DNA of 7,001 bases from Pseudomonadota bacterium (lineage in GTDB: Bacteria > Pseudomonadota > Alphaproteobacteria > Sphingomonadales > Sphingomonadaceae), in contig JAEZES010000100.1 in NCBI GenBank assembly GCA_023432995.1, forward strand, positions 1 to 7,001, written 5' to 3'. The position numbers were made by a program, and so were the translations under genes. The notes beneath the pieces are model-generated. The model did no database searches. It worked only from the letters and a program-made list of their open reading frames with translations, and was not told the origin of the DNA. Shown in pieces: positions 1 through 5,464 of the stretch; positions within the stretch are counted from its first letter, which is position 1, and each line of letters opens with the position of its first letter.

Positions 1-218
1 GCGCTGACCGAGAAGCCGCCCGGCCCGTCCGCGCGCGCCATCTCCGCCAGCGAGGCGCGGCGCAGCCCGCGCCCCGGCGCCAGCAGGGACAGCGCCTCGA
101 GCACGTTGGTCTTGCCCGCGCCGTTCTCGCCGACCAGCAGGTTGAGCGGCGCGCTGCCGTCGAGACGGCTCGCGGCATGGTTGCGGAAGCTGGCGAGGGT
201 GATCCGGTCGAGCGCCAT
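1..218 (-). CDS. recF: RecF recombination/repair ATPase, N-terminal part (runs off the left edge)
   Basis: Only the first 72 codons are inside the window. The protein begins MALDRITLASFRNHAASRL, the usual opening of RecF (start followed by an FRN/FRNH segment). A Walker A P-loop, GENGAGKTN, follows at residues 30-38 and then VLEALSLLAPGRGLRR, a segment typical of RecF. RecF is a cytosolic SMC/ABC-like ATPase that, with RecO and RecR, loads RecA on gapped single-stranded DNA at stalled forks. The ATG at 218-216 is chosen because it gives the canonical N-terminus, although no clear Shine-Dalgarno precedes it. It is divergent from the small membrane protein/pspC unit. The P-loop and the start are directly visible; the name rests on family knowledge, since the Walker B and signature motifs lie outside the window. 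Confidence 0.93.
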   Translation of the reverse strand, partial: MALDRITLASFRNHAASRLDGSAPLNLLVGENGAGKTNVLEALSLLAPGRGLRRASLAEMARADGPGGFSVS

Positions 219-239
219 CGGCAGGCAAGATTTAGGGAA

Positions 240-267
240 GTTTGCCGAGAAAGCCATCGCGGCAAAC
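240..267. repeat. Inverted repeat, 8-bp arms, 12-bp spacer
   Basis: GTTTGCCG at 240-247 is mirrored perfectly by CGGCAAAC at 260-267. It lies 22 bp upstream of the recF start on one side and about 130-160 bp upstream of the predicted sigma-54 transcription start on the other. It could therefore be an operator for recF or part of the upstream activator region of the pspC unit. The regulator is unknown. Confidence 0.5.
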
Positions 268-278
268 GCATGCCGAAT

Positions 279-297
279 GTTGGGATATTTTCCCAAC
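279..297. promoter_or_regulatory. Palindrome, possible enhancer (activator) site for the sigma-54 promoter
   Basis: GTTGGGA (279-285) and TCCCAAC (291-297) form a perfect 7-bp inverted repeat around a 5-nt centre. The centre falls at about -110 relative to the predicted start at 398, the usual range for bacterial enhancer-binding proteins that activate sigma-54 polymerase. The A+T-rich stretch between it and the promoter contains TTTCAAGTTCTTT at 313-325, which resembles an IHF site with two mismatches. The palindrome is visible; the activator role, PspF being one candidate, is inference. Confidence 0.45.
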
Positions 298-346
298 CTG
301 CGGCAGGGTTAATTTCAAGTTCTTTCGCGCAGATGAACGAGAAACG

Positions 347-367
347 GCGGAAATGCGCGGTTTCCGC
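347..367. repeat. Inverted repeat abutting the -24 element
   Basis: GCGGAAA (347-353) and TTTCCGC (361-367) are a perfect 7-bp inverted repeat with a 7-nt spacer, ending 4 bp before the TTGGCACG element. It could be a regulator site or a DNA-shape feature next to the promoter. No function is recognised. Confidence 0.4.
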
Positions 368-370
368 AAT

Positions 371-388
371 TTGGCACGCCCCCTGCAA
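371..388 (+). promoter_or_regulatory. Sigma-54 (RpoN) -24/-12 promoter of the small membrane protein-pspC unit
   Basis: TTGGCACG-CCCC-CTGCA matches the sigma-54 consensus YTGGCACGRNNNTTGCW except for a C in place of R and a C in place of the first T of TTGC. The invariant GG (373-374) and GC (385-386) are separated by exactly 10 bp. The predicted start is near 398, about 40 nt before the ATG at 438. Phage-shock genes are classic sigma-54 targets activated by PspF in enterobacteria, which fits the PspC-domain protein downstream. The promoter sequence is directly seen; the activator is inferred and is not encoded in this window. Confidence 0.8.
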
Positions 389-399
389 AGCAGTCGACA

Positions 400-419
400 T
401 CGGCGGAAAGGGCCGCCGA
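400..419 (+). other. Leader hairpin at the 5' end of the pspC-unit mRNA
   Basis: TCGGCGG (400-406) and CCGCCGA (413-419) form a perfect 7-bp stem around the 6-nt loop AAAGGG. The stem starts about two nucleotides after the predicted transcription start and ends before the ribosome binding site AAGGGG (427-432). A 5'-terminal hairpin like this often protects an mRNA; whether it also tunes translation is not known. Confidence 0.5.
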
Positions 420-437
420 CGAGACAAAGGGGAATGA

Positions 438-575
438 ATGATGTCTGGTTTTTCGCAGTTTGCTCGCCACGCTCTTGCGGTGGTCAGCGCCATGTTCATC
501 AGCGGCCTGCTGATGGTCAACGGCCTTGCGGTCTCGGCGCACGAAGTCAACTCGGTCGCGGGGATCCTGGCATGA
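438..575 (+). CDS. Small single-span membrane protein, first gene of the sigma-54 unit
   Basis: A 45-aa product beginning MMSGFSQFARHALAVVSAMF and ending VNSVAGILA. Residues of about 12-35 are hydrophobic and form one transmembrane helix or an uncleaved signal anchor after a short basic segment (R, H). There is no cysteine or catalytic motif. AAGGGG at 427-432 serves as ribosome binding site for ATG 438 or the in-frame ATG 441; either start is possible. The stop codon overlaps the pspC ATG (ATGA at 572-575), so the two proteins are probably translationally coupled. The family is not recognised. The sigma-54 promoter and the PspC partner suggest a role in envelope stress, possibly analogous to the small Psp membrane proteins, but this is inference from context. 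Confidence 0.75.
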   Translation: MMSGFSQFARHALAVVSAMFISGLLMVNGLAVSAHEVNSVAGILA

Positions 576-787
576 GCTCGCTCGACAAGCGCCCGGCCGG
601 CGGCGGCGCGCCGGCCGGTTTCCACCTCGACCGCTACAACGCCAAGGCGTTCGGCGTCTGCGCGGGTCTCGCCAACTACATGAACGTCGATCCGCTGATC
701 GTCCGCCTGGTGTTCGTCGCCGGCACGGTGTTCGGCTTCGGCAGCTTCATCCTGATCTACCTCGCCATCGCGCTGCTGGCCGACTGA
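572..787 (+). CDS. pspC: PspC-domain envelope-stress membrane protein
   Basis: A 71-aa protein that is nearly all PspC domain. Residues 17-27 (FHLDRYNAKAF) lead into GVCAGLANY (28-36) and VDPLIVRLVF (39-48), the conserved core of PspC. One transmembrane helix follows at about 47-69, ending LLAD. In enterobacteria PspC is an inner-membrane sensor that, with PspB, relieves PspA inhibition of PspF when the membrane is damaged. This protein is shorter than E. coli PspC (about 119 aa) and lacks the long C-terminal periplasmic part, as many stand-alone PspC-domain proteins do. Its ATG overlaps the stop of the preceding small gene, and the unit is preceded by a sigma-54 promoter. No pspA, pspB or pspF is present in the window, so full Psp function cannot be claimed. 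Confidence 0.88.
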   Translation: MSSLDKRPAGGGAPAGFHLDRYNAKAFGVCAGLANYMNVDPLIVRLVFVAGTVFGFGSFILIYLAIALLAD

Positions 788-798
788 GCTCGGCCAGC
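775..798. terminator. Hairpin between convergent pspC and yhhQ
   Basis: GCTGGCCGA (775-783) and TCGGCCAGC (790-798) form a perfect 9-bp GC-rich stem with a 6-nt loop that contains the pspC stop codon. It is centred on the 20-bp gap between the two tail-to-tail genes. No T-run follows on either strand, so it may be a bidirectional pause or terminator-like structure rather than a classical intrinsic terminator. Confidence 0.45.
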
Positions 799-807
799 GC
801 GCCCTGC

Positions 808-1542
808 TCAGCGCGCTTTCGCGAAGGGAGAGAAGTCGGTGTCGGTATCGAACACGTCGACCCCCTCGCGCCGCTTGAGGAAGCCCACCGCCGCGTAAGT
901 CAGCGGCGTCAGCAGCGCTTCCCACGCGGACTTGATCGCCCATTGCGACAGCACCACCTGCCACAGCTGCTCGACCGGCCAACCGGCGAGCCCGTAGAAC
1001 GCCAGCGGATAGAAGATCAGGCTGTCGAGCCCCTGGCCGACCACCGTCGAGCCGATCGTGCGCAGCCACAGGAACCGCCCGGCGGTGATGAGCTTGAGCT
1101 TGGCGAGCACGAAGCTGTTGGCGAATTCCCCGACCCAGAACGCGGTCATCGAGGCCGCGACGATGCGCCAGGTGTTGCCGAACACCGCCTCGTAGGCGGC
1201 CTGGCCGCCCCATCCCTCGGCCGGCGGCAGCGCCACCACGACCCACGCCATCAGCGCCATGAACGCGAGCGCGGCGAAGCCGGTCCAGATGACCCGGCGG
1301 GCGTTGGCGTAGCCGTAGACCTCGGTCAGCACGTCGCCGATGATGTAGCTGACCGGGAAGAACAGCACCCCGGCACCGAACGCCCATTGCGTGCCGTCCG
1401 GGAGCGTGACGTAGCTCGGCTTCGAGGCGCCGATCAGGTTCGACAGCAGCAGGATCGCCACGAACGCGGCCATCACGTAGGGGAAGTAGCGGAAGGACGC
1501 GGCCGAGGCCGCTCCGCCGTCAAGTTTGCGCGGTTCCCCCAT
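808..1542 (-). CDS. yhhQ: Queuosine precursor transporter (YhhQ/COG1738, VUT family)
   Basis: A 244-aa polytopic inner-membrane protein of normal length for the family. E. coli YhhQ takes up preQ0/preQ1, the 7-deazaguanine precursors of the queuosine modification of GUN-anticodon tRNAs. Visible family marks are the SNLIG segment at 34-38, the signature FFPVSYIIGDVLTEVYGYANAR (residues 61-82) containing the conserved D..TE.YG core, and a later conserved stretch with R161, S165, Q170 and D173. About six membrane helices are evident (near 20-40, 54-72, 84-105, 126-148, 165-187 and 198-222), with a short charged C-terminal tail. The ATG at 1542 gives a basic, soluble N-terminus; no strong Shine-Dalgarno is seen. 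It is divergent from tRNA-Arg and convergent with pspC. The substrate is inferred from the family. Confidence 0.9.
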   Translation of the reverse strand: MGEPRKLDGGAASAASFRYFPYVMAAFVAILLLSNLIGASKPSYVTLPDGTQWAFGAGVLFFPVSYIIGDVLTEVYGYANARRVIWTGFAALAFMALMAWVVVALPPAEGWGGQAAYEAVFGNTWRIVAASMTAFWVGEFANSFVLAKLKLITAGRFLWLRTIGSTVVGQGLDSLIFYPLAFYGLAGWPVEQLWQVVLSQWAIKSAWEALLTPLTYAAVGFLKRREGVDVFDTDTDFSPFAKAR

Positions 1543-1599
1543 GGCGTCTGCCTACCGGGTTTTGCGGGACGCGCAAAGCAGGCTAAGGACGCGCGCGAC
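1543..1599. promoter_or_regulatory. Divergent promoter region of yhhQ and tRNA-Arg with a hairpin
   Basis: The 57-bp gap must hold promoters for both directions unless they lie further away. A rough tRNA promoter is possible (TTGCGG at 1562-1567, TAAGGA at 1584-1589, 16-bp spacer), but the match is weak. TTTGCG (1561-1566) and CGCAAA (1572-1577) form a 6-bp hairpin that would fall in the yhhQ leader. I do not recognise a preQ1 riboswitch: neither the A-rich tail nor the pseudoknot pattern is present. Confidence 0.3.
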
Positions 1600-1676
1600 G
1601 CGCCCGTAGTTCAACTGGATAGAGCACGAGCCTTCTAAGCTTGGAGTTGCAGGTTCGAGTCCTGCCGGGCGCGCCA
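1600..1676 (+). tRNA. tRNA-Arg, anticodon UCU
   Basis: The cloverleaf folds completely. The acceptor stem GCGCCCG (1600-1606) pairs with CGGGCGC (1666-1672), followed by discriminator G and an encoded CCA (1674-1676). The D stem is GTTC/GAGC. The anticodon stem CGAGC/GCTTG has one G-U pair, with loop CTTCTAA giving anticodon TCT (1634-1636). A 5-nt variable loop precedes the T stem GCAGG/CCTGC with loop TTCGAGT. It reads AGA and, by wobble, AGG arginine codons. The 3' end is only 11 bp from the stop codon of the convergent P-type ATPase gene. Confidence 0.97.
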
Positions 1677-1687
1677 AGATCTCAAAG

Positions 1688-4135
1688 TCACGGGGCCTGC
1701 CGGCCCGCTCGCTCGACGTGGAACAGCATGCTCGGCAGGGCTGCCAGTCCGCCGATCGCGGCTGAGAGCAGCCAGTCGCGCGGAACTAGCAGATGGAGAT
1801 GCAGCGCGTCGGCCAGGAGCGGGGTGCTCGTGGCGCCGATGGCGAACAGGAATGCGGCGCCGGCGATGGTAATCGGTGCGCTGCCGCGCAGGCGGGACAG
1901 CGTCGTAAGCAGAACGACGAGGGCGATGATCAGCGCGATCACGGCCATCGCGCGGGCGTGCTCGGGCGGCGTGCCGAGCGCCTCCATGCCGATGAACAGG
2001 CCAGCGACGCCCACAGTGATGAGAATCCCGGTGGCAAGGATGACGACGACCTGGCCCCTGCCGAAGAAGCCGCTCGAACGCCGCGCCCCCCCGTCGAGTC
2101 CGTCGGGCGCCGCTTGCTGGAAGCCGAGGATGGCAGCGGGGTGAATAAGCAGTTCGAGAACGACGATGTGGATCGGCAGGTAGAGGAGCGGATACCCGAG
2201 CAGGGGGATCAAGGCCGCCGTGATCACCAGCGGGATGTGGATCATCAGCAGGAAGGCGAAACTGCGCGTGAGGTTGTCGAACAGCTGGCGTCCTTCGGCG
2301 ATGGCCCGAACGATCGTGCGGAAGTTGTCGTCCATCAGCACGATCGCAGCGACCTCGCGGGCGCTTTGCGTGCCCCTGAGACCCATCGCGATGCCGATGT
2401 CCGCTGCTTTCAGAGCGGGGACGTCGTTCACCCCATCCCCCGTCACCGCGGTGACCGCGCCGCGCTCGCGCATGGCTTCGACGAGCATGACCTTCTGCGT
2501 GGGAGTCGCCCGGGCGACGACGTCGACGTCGGCGAGGAAGGCTCGTTCGCCCTCGTGCAGCCGAGCCTCGACTTCGTCGCCGACCAAGACCCGAGGATCC
2601 AACGACAGGCATGCCTCTCGAGCAATCGCCGCGGCCGTCTGAGGGTGATCGCCGGTCACCATGACGACCTGGATACCAGCGTTCTTCGCCCGGCTGACGG
2701 CTTCGCGAACGCCGTCGCGCAGCATATCGGCGATGCCGAGGAGGCCCGCGAACAGGTAGCCGCCTTCGGGCTCCGAATCGGCCTGGACGGTTCTGTGAGC
2801 GCAGGCGATAACCTTTTGGCCAGTAGCCGACATGGCTGCCACTTCGGCCAGGAGGTGGCGCCTTTCGGCTTCGCTAGCATCGCACAACGCCAGCACCGCT
2901 TCCGGCGCGCCCTTGACCACCGAGACGCGCTTGCCCGGCAACTGCCAAACCGCGACCTCCCGGCGGCGCCCCTCGGTAAAGGGGTAGGTCGCGAGCAGGG
3001 TCCAGCCGCTCGGCGGTGATGGCGCCTCTTCGAGCAGGGTCTCGTCCAGCGGATCGTTCGAATTTGATCTCGAGGCCATGGCAGCCAGCTGGACCAGCTG
3101 CTGCTCGGTGGTGTTCCGAGCGGGGTGAACTTCGCGAAGCCGCAACCTGCCTTCCGTGATGGTGCCCGTCTTGTCGCTGCAGATCACCGATACCCGGCCA
3201 ATGTTCTCTACCGCGACGGCGCGGCGAACGAGAGCATTGTTTCGGGCCAGGCGATAGACTCCGAGTCCGAGGAAGAACGTCAGGACGACGGGAAACTCTT
3301 CCGGGATTGCCGCTACCGCCAGCACGGCCGCACTCAGAAACGCATCGGCGAGGCCGTAGCCCTGCCAGAGGCGCGTGCCGGCGAGGAGCAGACAAAGGGT
3401 CAGCGCAACCAGGAGGAGGGCGCGGGCGAGGCGCGCGACGTCGTCCTGGAGTCGGGTGTGTTCGTGGCGCGTTGCCGTCGCGGCCCGCACGATCTCACCG
3501 TAAAGGCTGTCGGCTCCCGTGAAGACGATCCGAACCAGAGCGGTTCCCGTCAGCAGCCGCGTGCCGGCGAAGGCCCAATTCTCTTCCGCCACCTGTATGC
3601 CCGGTATGCCGATCGGCTCCTTGCGCACGGGATAAGCCTCGCCGGTGAGCAAAGACTCCTCGGCCTGGAGGCCCTCCCCTGCAACCACGACACCATCCGC
3701 CGGGAAGCGCTCGCCGCTCGCGACAAGCGCCAGATCGCCCGGGACCAGCTCGCTCGCGGGCACACGGCACTCCCGGCCCTCGCGGATCACACAGGCTTGC
3801 GTCGCCAGGGCGCTACTCAGGCCTCGCAGCGAGGCTGCGGTCCGCCGGTGCAGATAGAAGTCCATGCCGACGAGCGGGACGATGGCGAGGAGAAGCACGA
3901 CGGTGTCGGTGAGTTCACCCAGTAGCGCAAAGACAAGGCTCGTCGTGGCCAGGAACCACAACATGGGATCGCGCGCGGTGTCGCCGGCGATCTCACTCGC
4001 AGATCTGGCCCCGTGTTCGGCGATCGTGTTGTCGCCGAAGCGGGCGGCCAGCTGTGCGGCCACGGCGTAGCTGATACCTGCCCGATCGGCGGGGTGAAGC
4101 AGAGCCCGACGCTCCGGTGGTATTTCGCGCTTCAT
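1688..4135 (-). CDS. P-type cation-transporting ATPase (P2-like, HAD-IC family)
   Basis: An 815-aa ATP-driven cation pump of the inner membrane. In order (numbered from the ATG at 4135): an N-terminal cytosolic segment; M1-M2 near 58-95; an actuator domain with TGEAYPVRKE (TGE 164-166); M3-M4 with AAIPEEFPVVLTF (PEEFP 278-282, equivalent to PEGLP of Ca-ATPases); the phosphorylation site DKTGT (Asp321); a nucleotide-binding domain with SNDPLDE and VVKGAPE (408-412); TGDHP (494-498); TPTQK (544-548); the hinge TGDGVND (565-571); and about six C-terminal helices. All catalytic residues are present, so it should be active. M5 has an H-x-P segment (His633) and M6 reads ELLIHP (661-666). The substrate is uncertain: Ca2+, Na+/K+, H+ or Mg2+ are possible. 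ATG 4135 is preferred over a TTG at 4186 that overlaps usp. It lies 23 bp behind usp and is probably in its operon. Confidence 0.9.
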   Translation of the reverse strand: MKREIPPERRALLHPADRAGISYAVAAQLAARFGDNTIAEHGARSASEIAGDTARDPMLWFLATTSLVFALLGELTDTVVLLLAIVPLVGMDFYLHRRTAASLRGLSSALATQACVIREGRECRVPASELVPGDLALVASGERFPADGVVVAGEGLQAEESLLTGEAYPVRKEPIGIPGIQVAEENWAFAGTRLLTGTALVRIVFTGADSLYGEIVRAATATRHEHTRLQDDVARLARALLLVALTLCLLLAGTRLWQGYGLADAFLSAAVLAVAAIPEEFPVVLTFFLGLGVYRLARNNALVRRAVAVENIGRVSVICSDKTGTITEGRLRLREVHPARNTTEQQLVQLAAMASRSNSNDPLDETLLEEAPSPPSGWTLLATYPFTEGRRREVAVWQLPGKRVSVVKGAPEAVLALCDASEAERRHLLAEVAAMSATGQKVIACAHRTVQADSEPEGGYLFAGLLGIADMLRDGVREAVSRAKNAGIQVVMVTGDHPQTAAAIAREACLSLDPRVLVGDEVEARLHEGERAFLADVDVVARATPTQKVMLVEAMRERGAVTAVTGDGVNDVPALKAADIGIAMGLRGTQSAREVAAIVLMDDNFRTIVRAIAEGRQLFDNLTRSFAFLLMIHIPLVITAALIPLLGYPLLYLPIHIVVLELLIHPAAILGFQQAAPDGLDGGARRSSGFFGRGQVVVILATGILITVGVAGLFIGMEALGTPPEHARAMAVIALIIALVVLLTTLSRLRGSAPITIAGAAFLFAIGATSTPLLADALHLHLLVPRDWLLSAAIGGLAALPSMLFHVERAGRQAP

Positions 4136-4158
4136 AGGCTGGCCAGGACCGTCCGGCG

Positions 4159-4581
4159 CTAGTCGCGCACGACCATGACCGAACAACCGGCATGCCGCAC
4201 TACTCGCGATGCGTTGGCGCCGATCAGGTAGTCCTTCATTTCAGGCCTGTGGGAGGCGAGTACGATGAGGTCGGCGCCGCATTGCTCGGCGGCCTCCAGT
4301 ATGCCGCCGTAAACGCTGCCGCTGGCGACGTAGATTTCCACCTCGGCACTTTCGGCACACTCGTCCGCCAGCCTCGACAAGCGAGTGCGGGCGCTGTCGA
4401 GAACGTGCCGCACGCCAAGGTCCGACCACTGCGCCTGAATGCCGAGCACCGATCCGGGCACCACGTAGACGAACGTCACCCTGGCCGCGAAGCAGCGACT
4501 GAGCGAGAGCGCGCTCGGAACGGACTTCTTCCACGAGCTCGGCTCGTCGAGATCTACAGCGACGAGAATGCTCGAGTACAT
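4159..4581 (-). CDS. Universal stress protein, UspF/UspG-like
   Basis: A 140-aa single-domain Usp, the normal length. The start MYSSILVAVDLDE is the usual first beta-strand with its nucleotide-contacting Asp10. LIVLASHRPEM (105-115) and the C-terminal LIGANASRVVRHAGCSVMVV (119-138) resemble the E. coli UspF/UspG ending (LGSNA..VVRHA.CSVLVV). The classical ATP loop G-x2-G-x9-G(S/T) is only partly kept: G121 is present, the second glycine is Ala124, and Ser134 ends the motif. Usp proteins are cytosolic nucleotide-binding stress factors with roles in energy limitation, oxidative stress and adhesion; the exact role here is unknown. ATG 4581 is preferred because a longer reading would need a TTG start and would add a non-homologous tail. 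It precedes the P-type ATPase by 23 bp. A CRP/FNR-spaced palindrome lies 41 bp upstream. Confidence 0.9.
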   Translation of the reverse strand: MYSSILVAVDLDEPSSWKKSVPSALSLSRCFAARVTFVYVVPGSVLGIQAQWSDLGVRHVLDSARTRLSRLADECAESAEVEIYVASGSVYGGILEAAEQCGADLIVLASHRPEMKDYLIGANASRVVRHAGCSVMVVRD

Positions 4582-4621
4582 AGCCTGTGTTTCCCGTTTT
4601 CGCCGCGCCTGATCACCGGGG

Positions 4622-4637
4622 TGTGCCTCAATGCACA
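4622..4637. promoter_or_regulatory. CRP/FNR-type palindrome upstream of usp
   Basis: TGTGC-N6-GCACA is a perfect 5-6-5 inverted repeat with the geometry of CRP-family sites (E. coli TGTGA-N6-TCACA). It lies in the 108-bp gap between cybB and usp, 41-56 bp upstream of the usp ATG, a suitable place for an activator of an internal promoter. No clear -35/-10 could be assigned. The identity of the regulator (CRP, FNR/FixK or another family member) is inference, since the arms differ from both standard consensus sequences. Confidence 0.4.
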
Positions 4638-4689
4638 AGACTCGGGATGTGCAGCAGATACCGCAAGGCTGGGGCCGCCGCCGCTGGTT

Positions 4690-5250
4690 TCAGTTCCCGA
4701 GGTTCGCCACCGACCGGCGTGGCAACATTCGGGCCATCAGCCCGTCCCTGAGAATATAATGGTGAAACAGCGCTGCTGCGGCATGAAGACCTATCAGCCA
4801 GTAGCCAATCGTGCCCCCAAGTTCGTGCACTCCCTCGACGCGACCGGCCAAGGCCTCGTTCACGGCAACGAGCGGTGGGAGCTCGAGCCCGAAGAACGGG
4901 ATCGCGTCGCCCTCGGCGCTGAGCAGCAGCCAGCCGGCGACCGGCATCCCGATCATCAGCGCGTAGAGCGCGGCGTGCACGATCCGCGACAGCACCCGGC
5001 GCCAGCCTGCCTCGATCGGGCCCGGCCCTGGCAATACCAGCCGGGCGACGATCCTGAGCCAGACGAGGACGAACACGCTAAGCCCGAGCATGTAGTGCCA
5101 GGTCTTCAGCCCCTCGCGCACGGCGCTGCCGCGCGGATAGAACTCGCGCAGCTCGATCGCCGCGTAGACGGCGACCAGCAGCGCCAGCATCAGCCAGTGC
5201 AGCACGATCGACGCCGCCGCGTATCGCTCGCTTGGGCGATGCTGGCTCAC
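4690..5250 (-). CDS. cybB: Cytochrome b561 (CybB family), di-haem membrane electron carrier
   Basis: A 186-aa four-helix inner-membrane protein. The haem-ligand histidines of E. coli CybB (H13, H47, H137, H151) all have counterparts here at a constant +5 offset: H18 (VLHWLM), H52 (WHYMLG), H142 (VHELGG) and H156 (GLHAAA). Helices lie at about 12-32, 48-71, 88-110 and 146-168, and a characteristic MPVAGWLLLSAEG follows helix 3. E. coli CybB oxidises superoxide and passes the electron to ubiquinone, so a superoxide:quinone oxidoreductase role is plausible. The start is GTG at 5250-5248; the frame offers no better ATG and this start gives the usual N-terminus. GTG overlaps the TGA of a 9-codon leader ORF (GTGA). 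It heads the minus-strand group with usp and the P-type ATPase, although the 108-bp gap before usp leaves room for a separate promoter. Confidence 0.92.
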   Translation of the reverse strand: MSQHRPSERYAAASIVLHWLMLALLVAVYAAIELREFYPRGSAVREGLKTWHYMLGLSVFVLVWLRIVARLVLPGPGPIEAGWRRVLSRIVHAALYALMIGMPVAGWLLLSAEGDAIPFFGLELPPLVAVNEALAGRVEGVHELGGTIGYWLIGLHAAAALFHHYILRDGLMARMLPRRSVANLGN

Positions 5251-5276
5251 GAACGCATCCCGCCGAGCATGATCAT
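5247..5276 (-). CDS. Nine-codon leader ORF coupled to cybB
   Basis: ATG at 5276 opens the short reading frame MIMLGGMRS. A perfect Shine-Dalgarno GGAGG (5287-5283) sits 6 nt before it, the best ribosome binding site in the window. Its TGA overlaps the cybB GTG start by the sequence GTGA, while cybB itself has no good Shine-Dalgarno at the right distance. The simplest reading is that ribosomes load at this leader and re-initiate on cybB. The same frame stays open upstream to about 5542 (an ATG at 5399 would give 50 aa ending in these nine residues), but no good ribosome binding site precedes that ATG. The peptide itself may have no function. Confidence 0.5.
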   Translation of the reverse strand: MIMLGGMRS

Positions 5277-5464
5277 CTCGTCCCTCCGTGCCGCATCCTC
5301 GGCCCGCGAGCGCCGGTAGGCGGCCGCGCTCCGCAGGCGTAAGCGCCCCCGGTGGGGCCCGGCATCAGGAATGTTACGGAGGGCAGAGCCTGCCGGCATG
5401 GCAGTGATTGGCAAACGTTTGGCAGCTTCGGCAAAGCGCGACCGGTCGATTTCGAACAGGGCGC
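5277..5464. other. Upstream region of cybB without a recognised gene
   Basis: No gene is supported here. The minus-strand frame that ends in the leader ORF remains open through it, but codon choice is mixed (TTA, AGG, CGT, ATT), unlike the neighbouring genes. A 10-bp palindrome, CAAACGTTTG (5412-5421), and TTTGGCA/TTGGCA direct repeats around it are the only structures noticed. The cybB promoter is expected in or above this region, but I cannot place it with confidence. Confidence 0.35.

Noticed and set aside
1543..1599. preQ1 riboswitch before the queuosine precursor transporter
   Set aside because: A short hairpin exists, but no A-rich pseudoknot tail or other preQ1 signature was found in the 57-bp leader.
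526..1638. 370-codon plus-strand open frame across yhhQ
   Set aside because: It is antisense to the well-supported YhhQ gene, is very Arg/His/Gln-rich, and runs into the tRNA: a GC-rich shadow frame.
1635..2612. 325-codon minus-strand frame ending in a tRNA-derived tail
   Set aside because: Overlaps the ATPase in another frame and reads through the antisense of tRNA-Arg; composition is Arg/His-rich noise.
1793..3019. 408-codon plus-strand open frame opposite the P-type ATPase
   Set aside because: Low-complexity Arg/Asp/Gln-rich translation opposite a gene with all its catalytic motifs; a shadow.
4136..4186. Longer ATPase start (TTG at 4186)
   Set aside because: It would overlap the usp gene by 28 bp and add 17 residues without family character; ATG 4135 is better.
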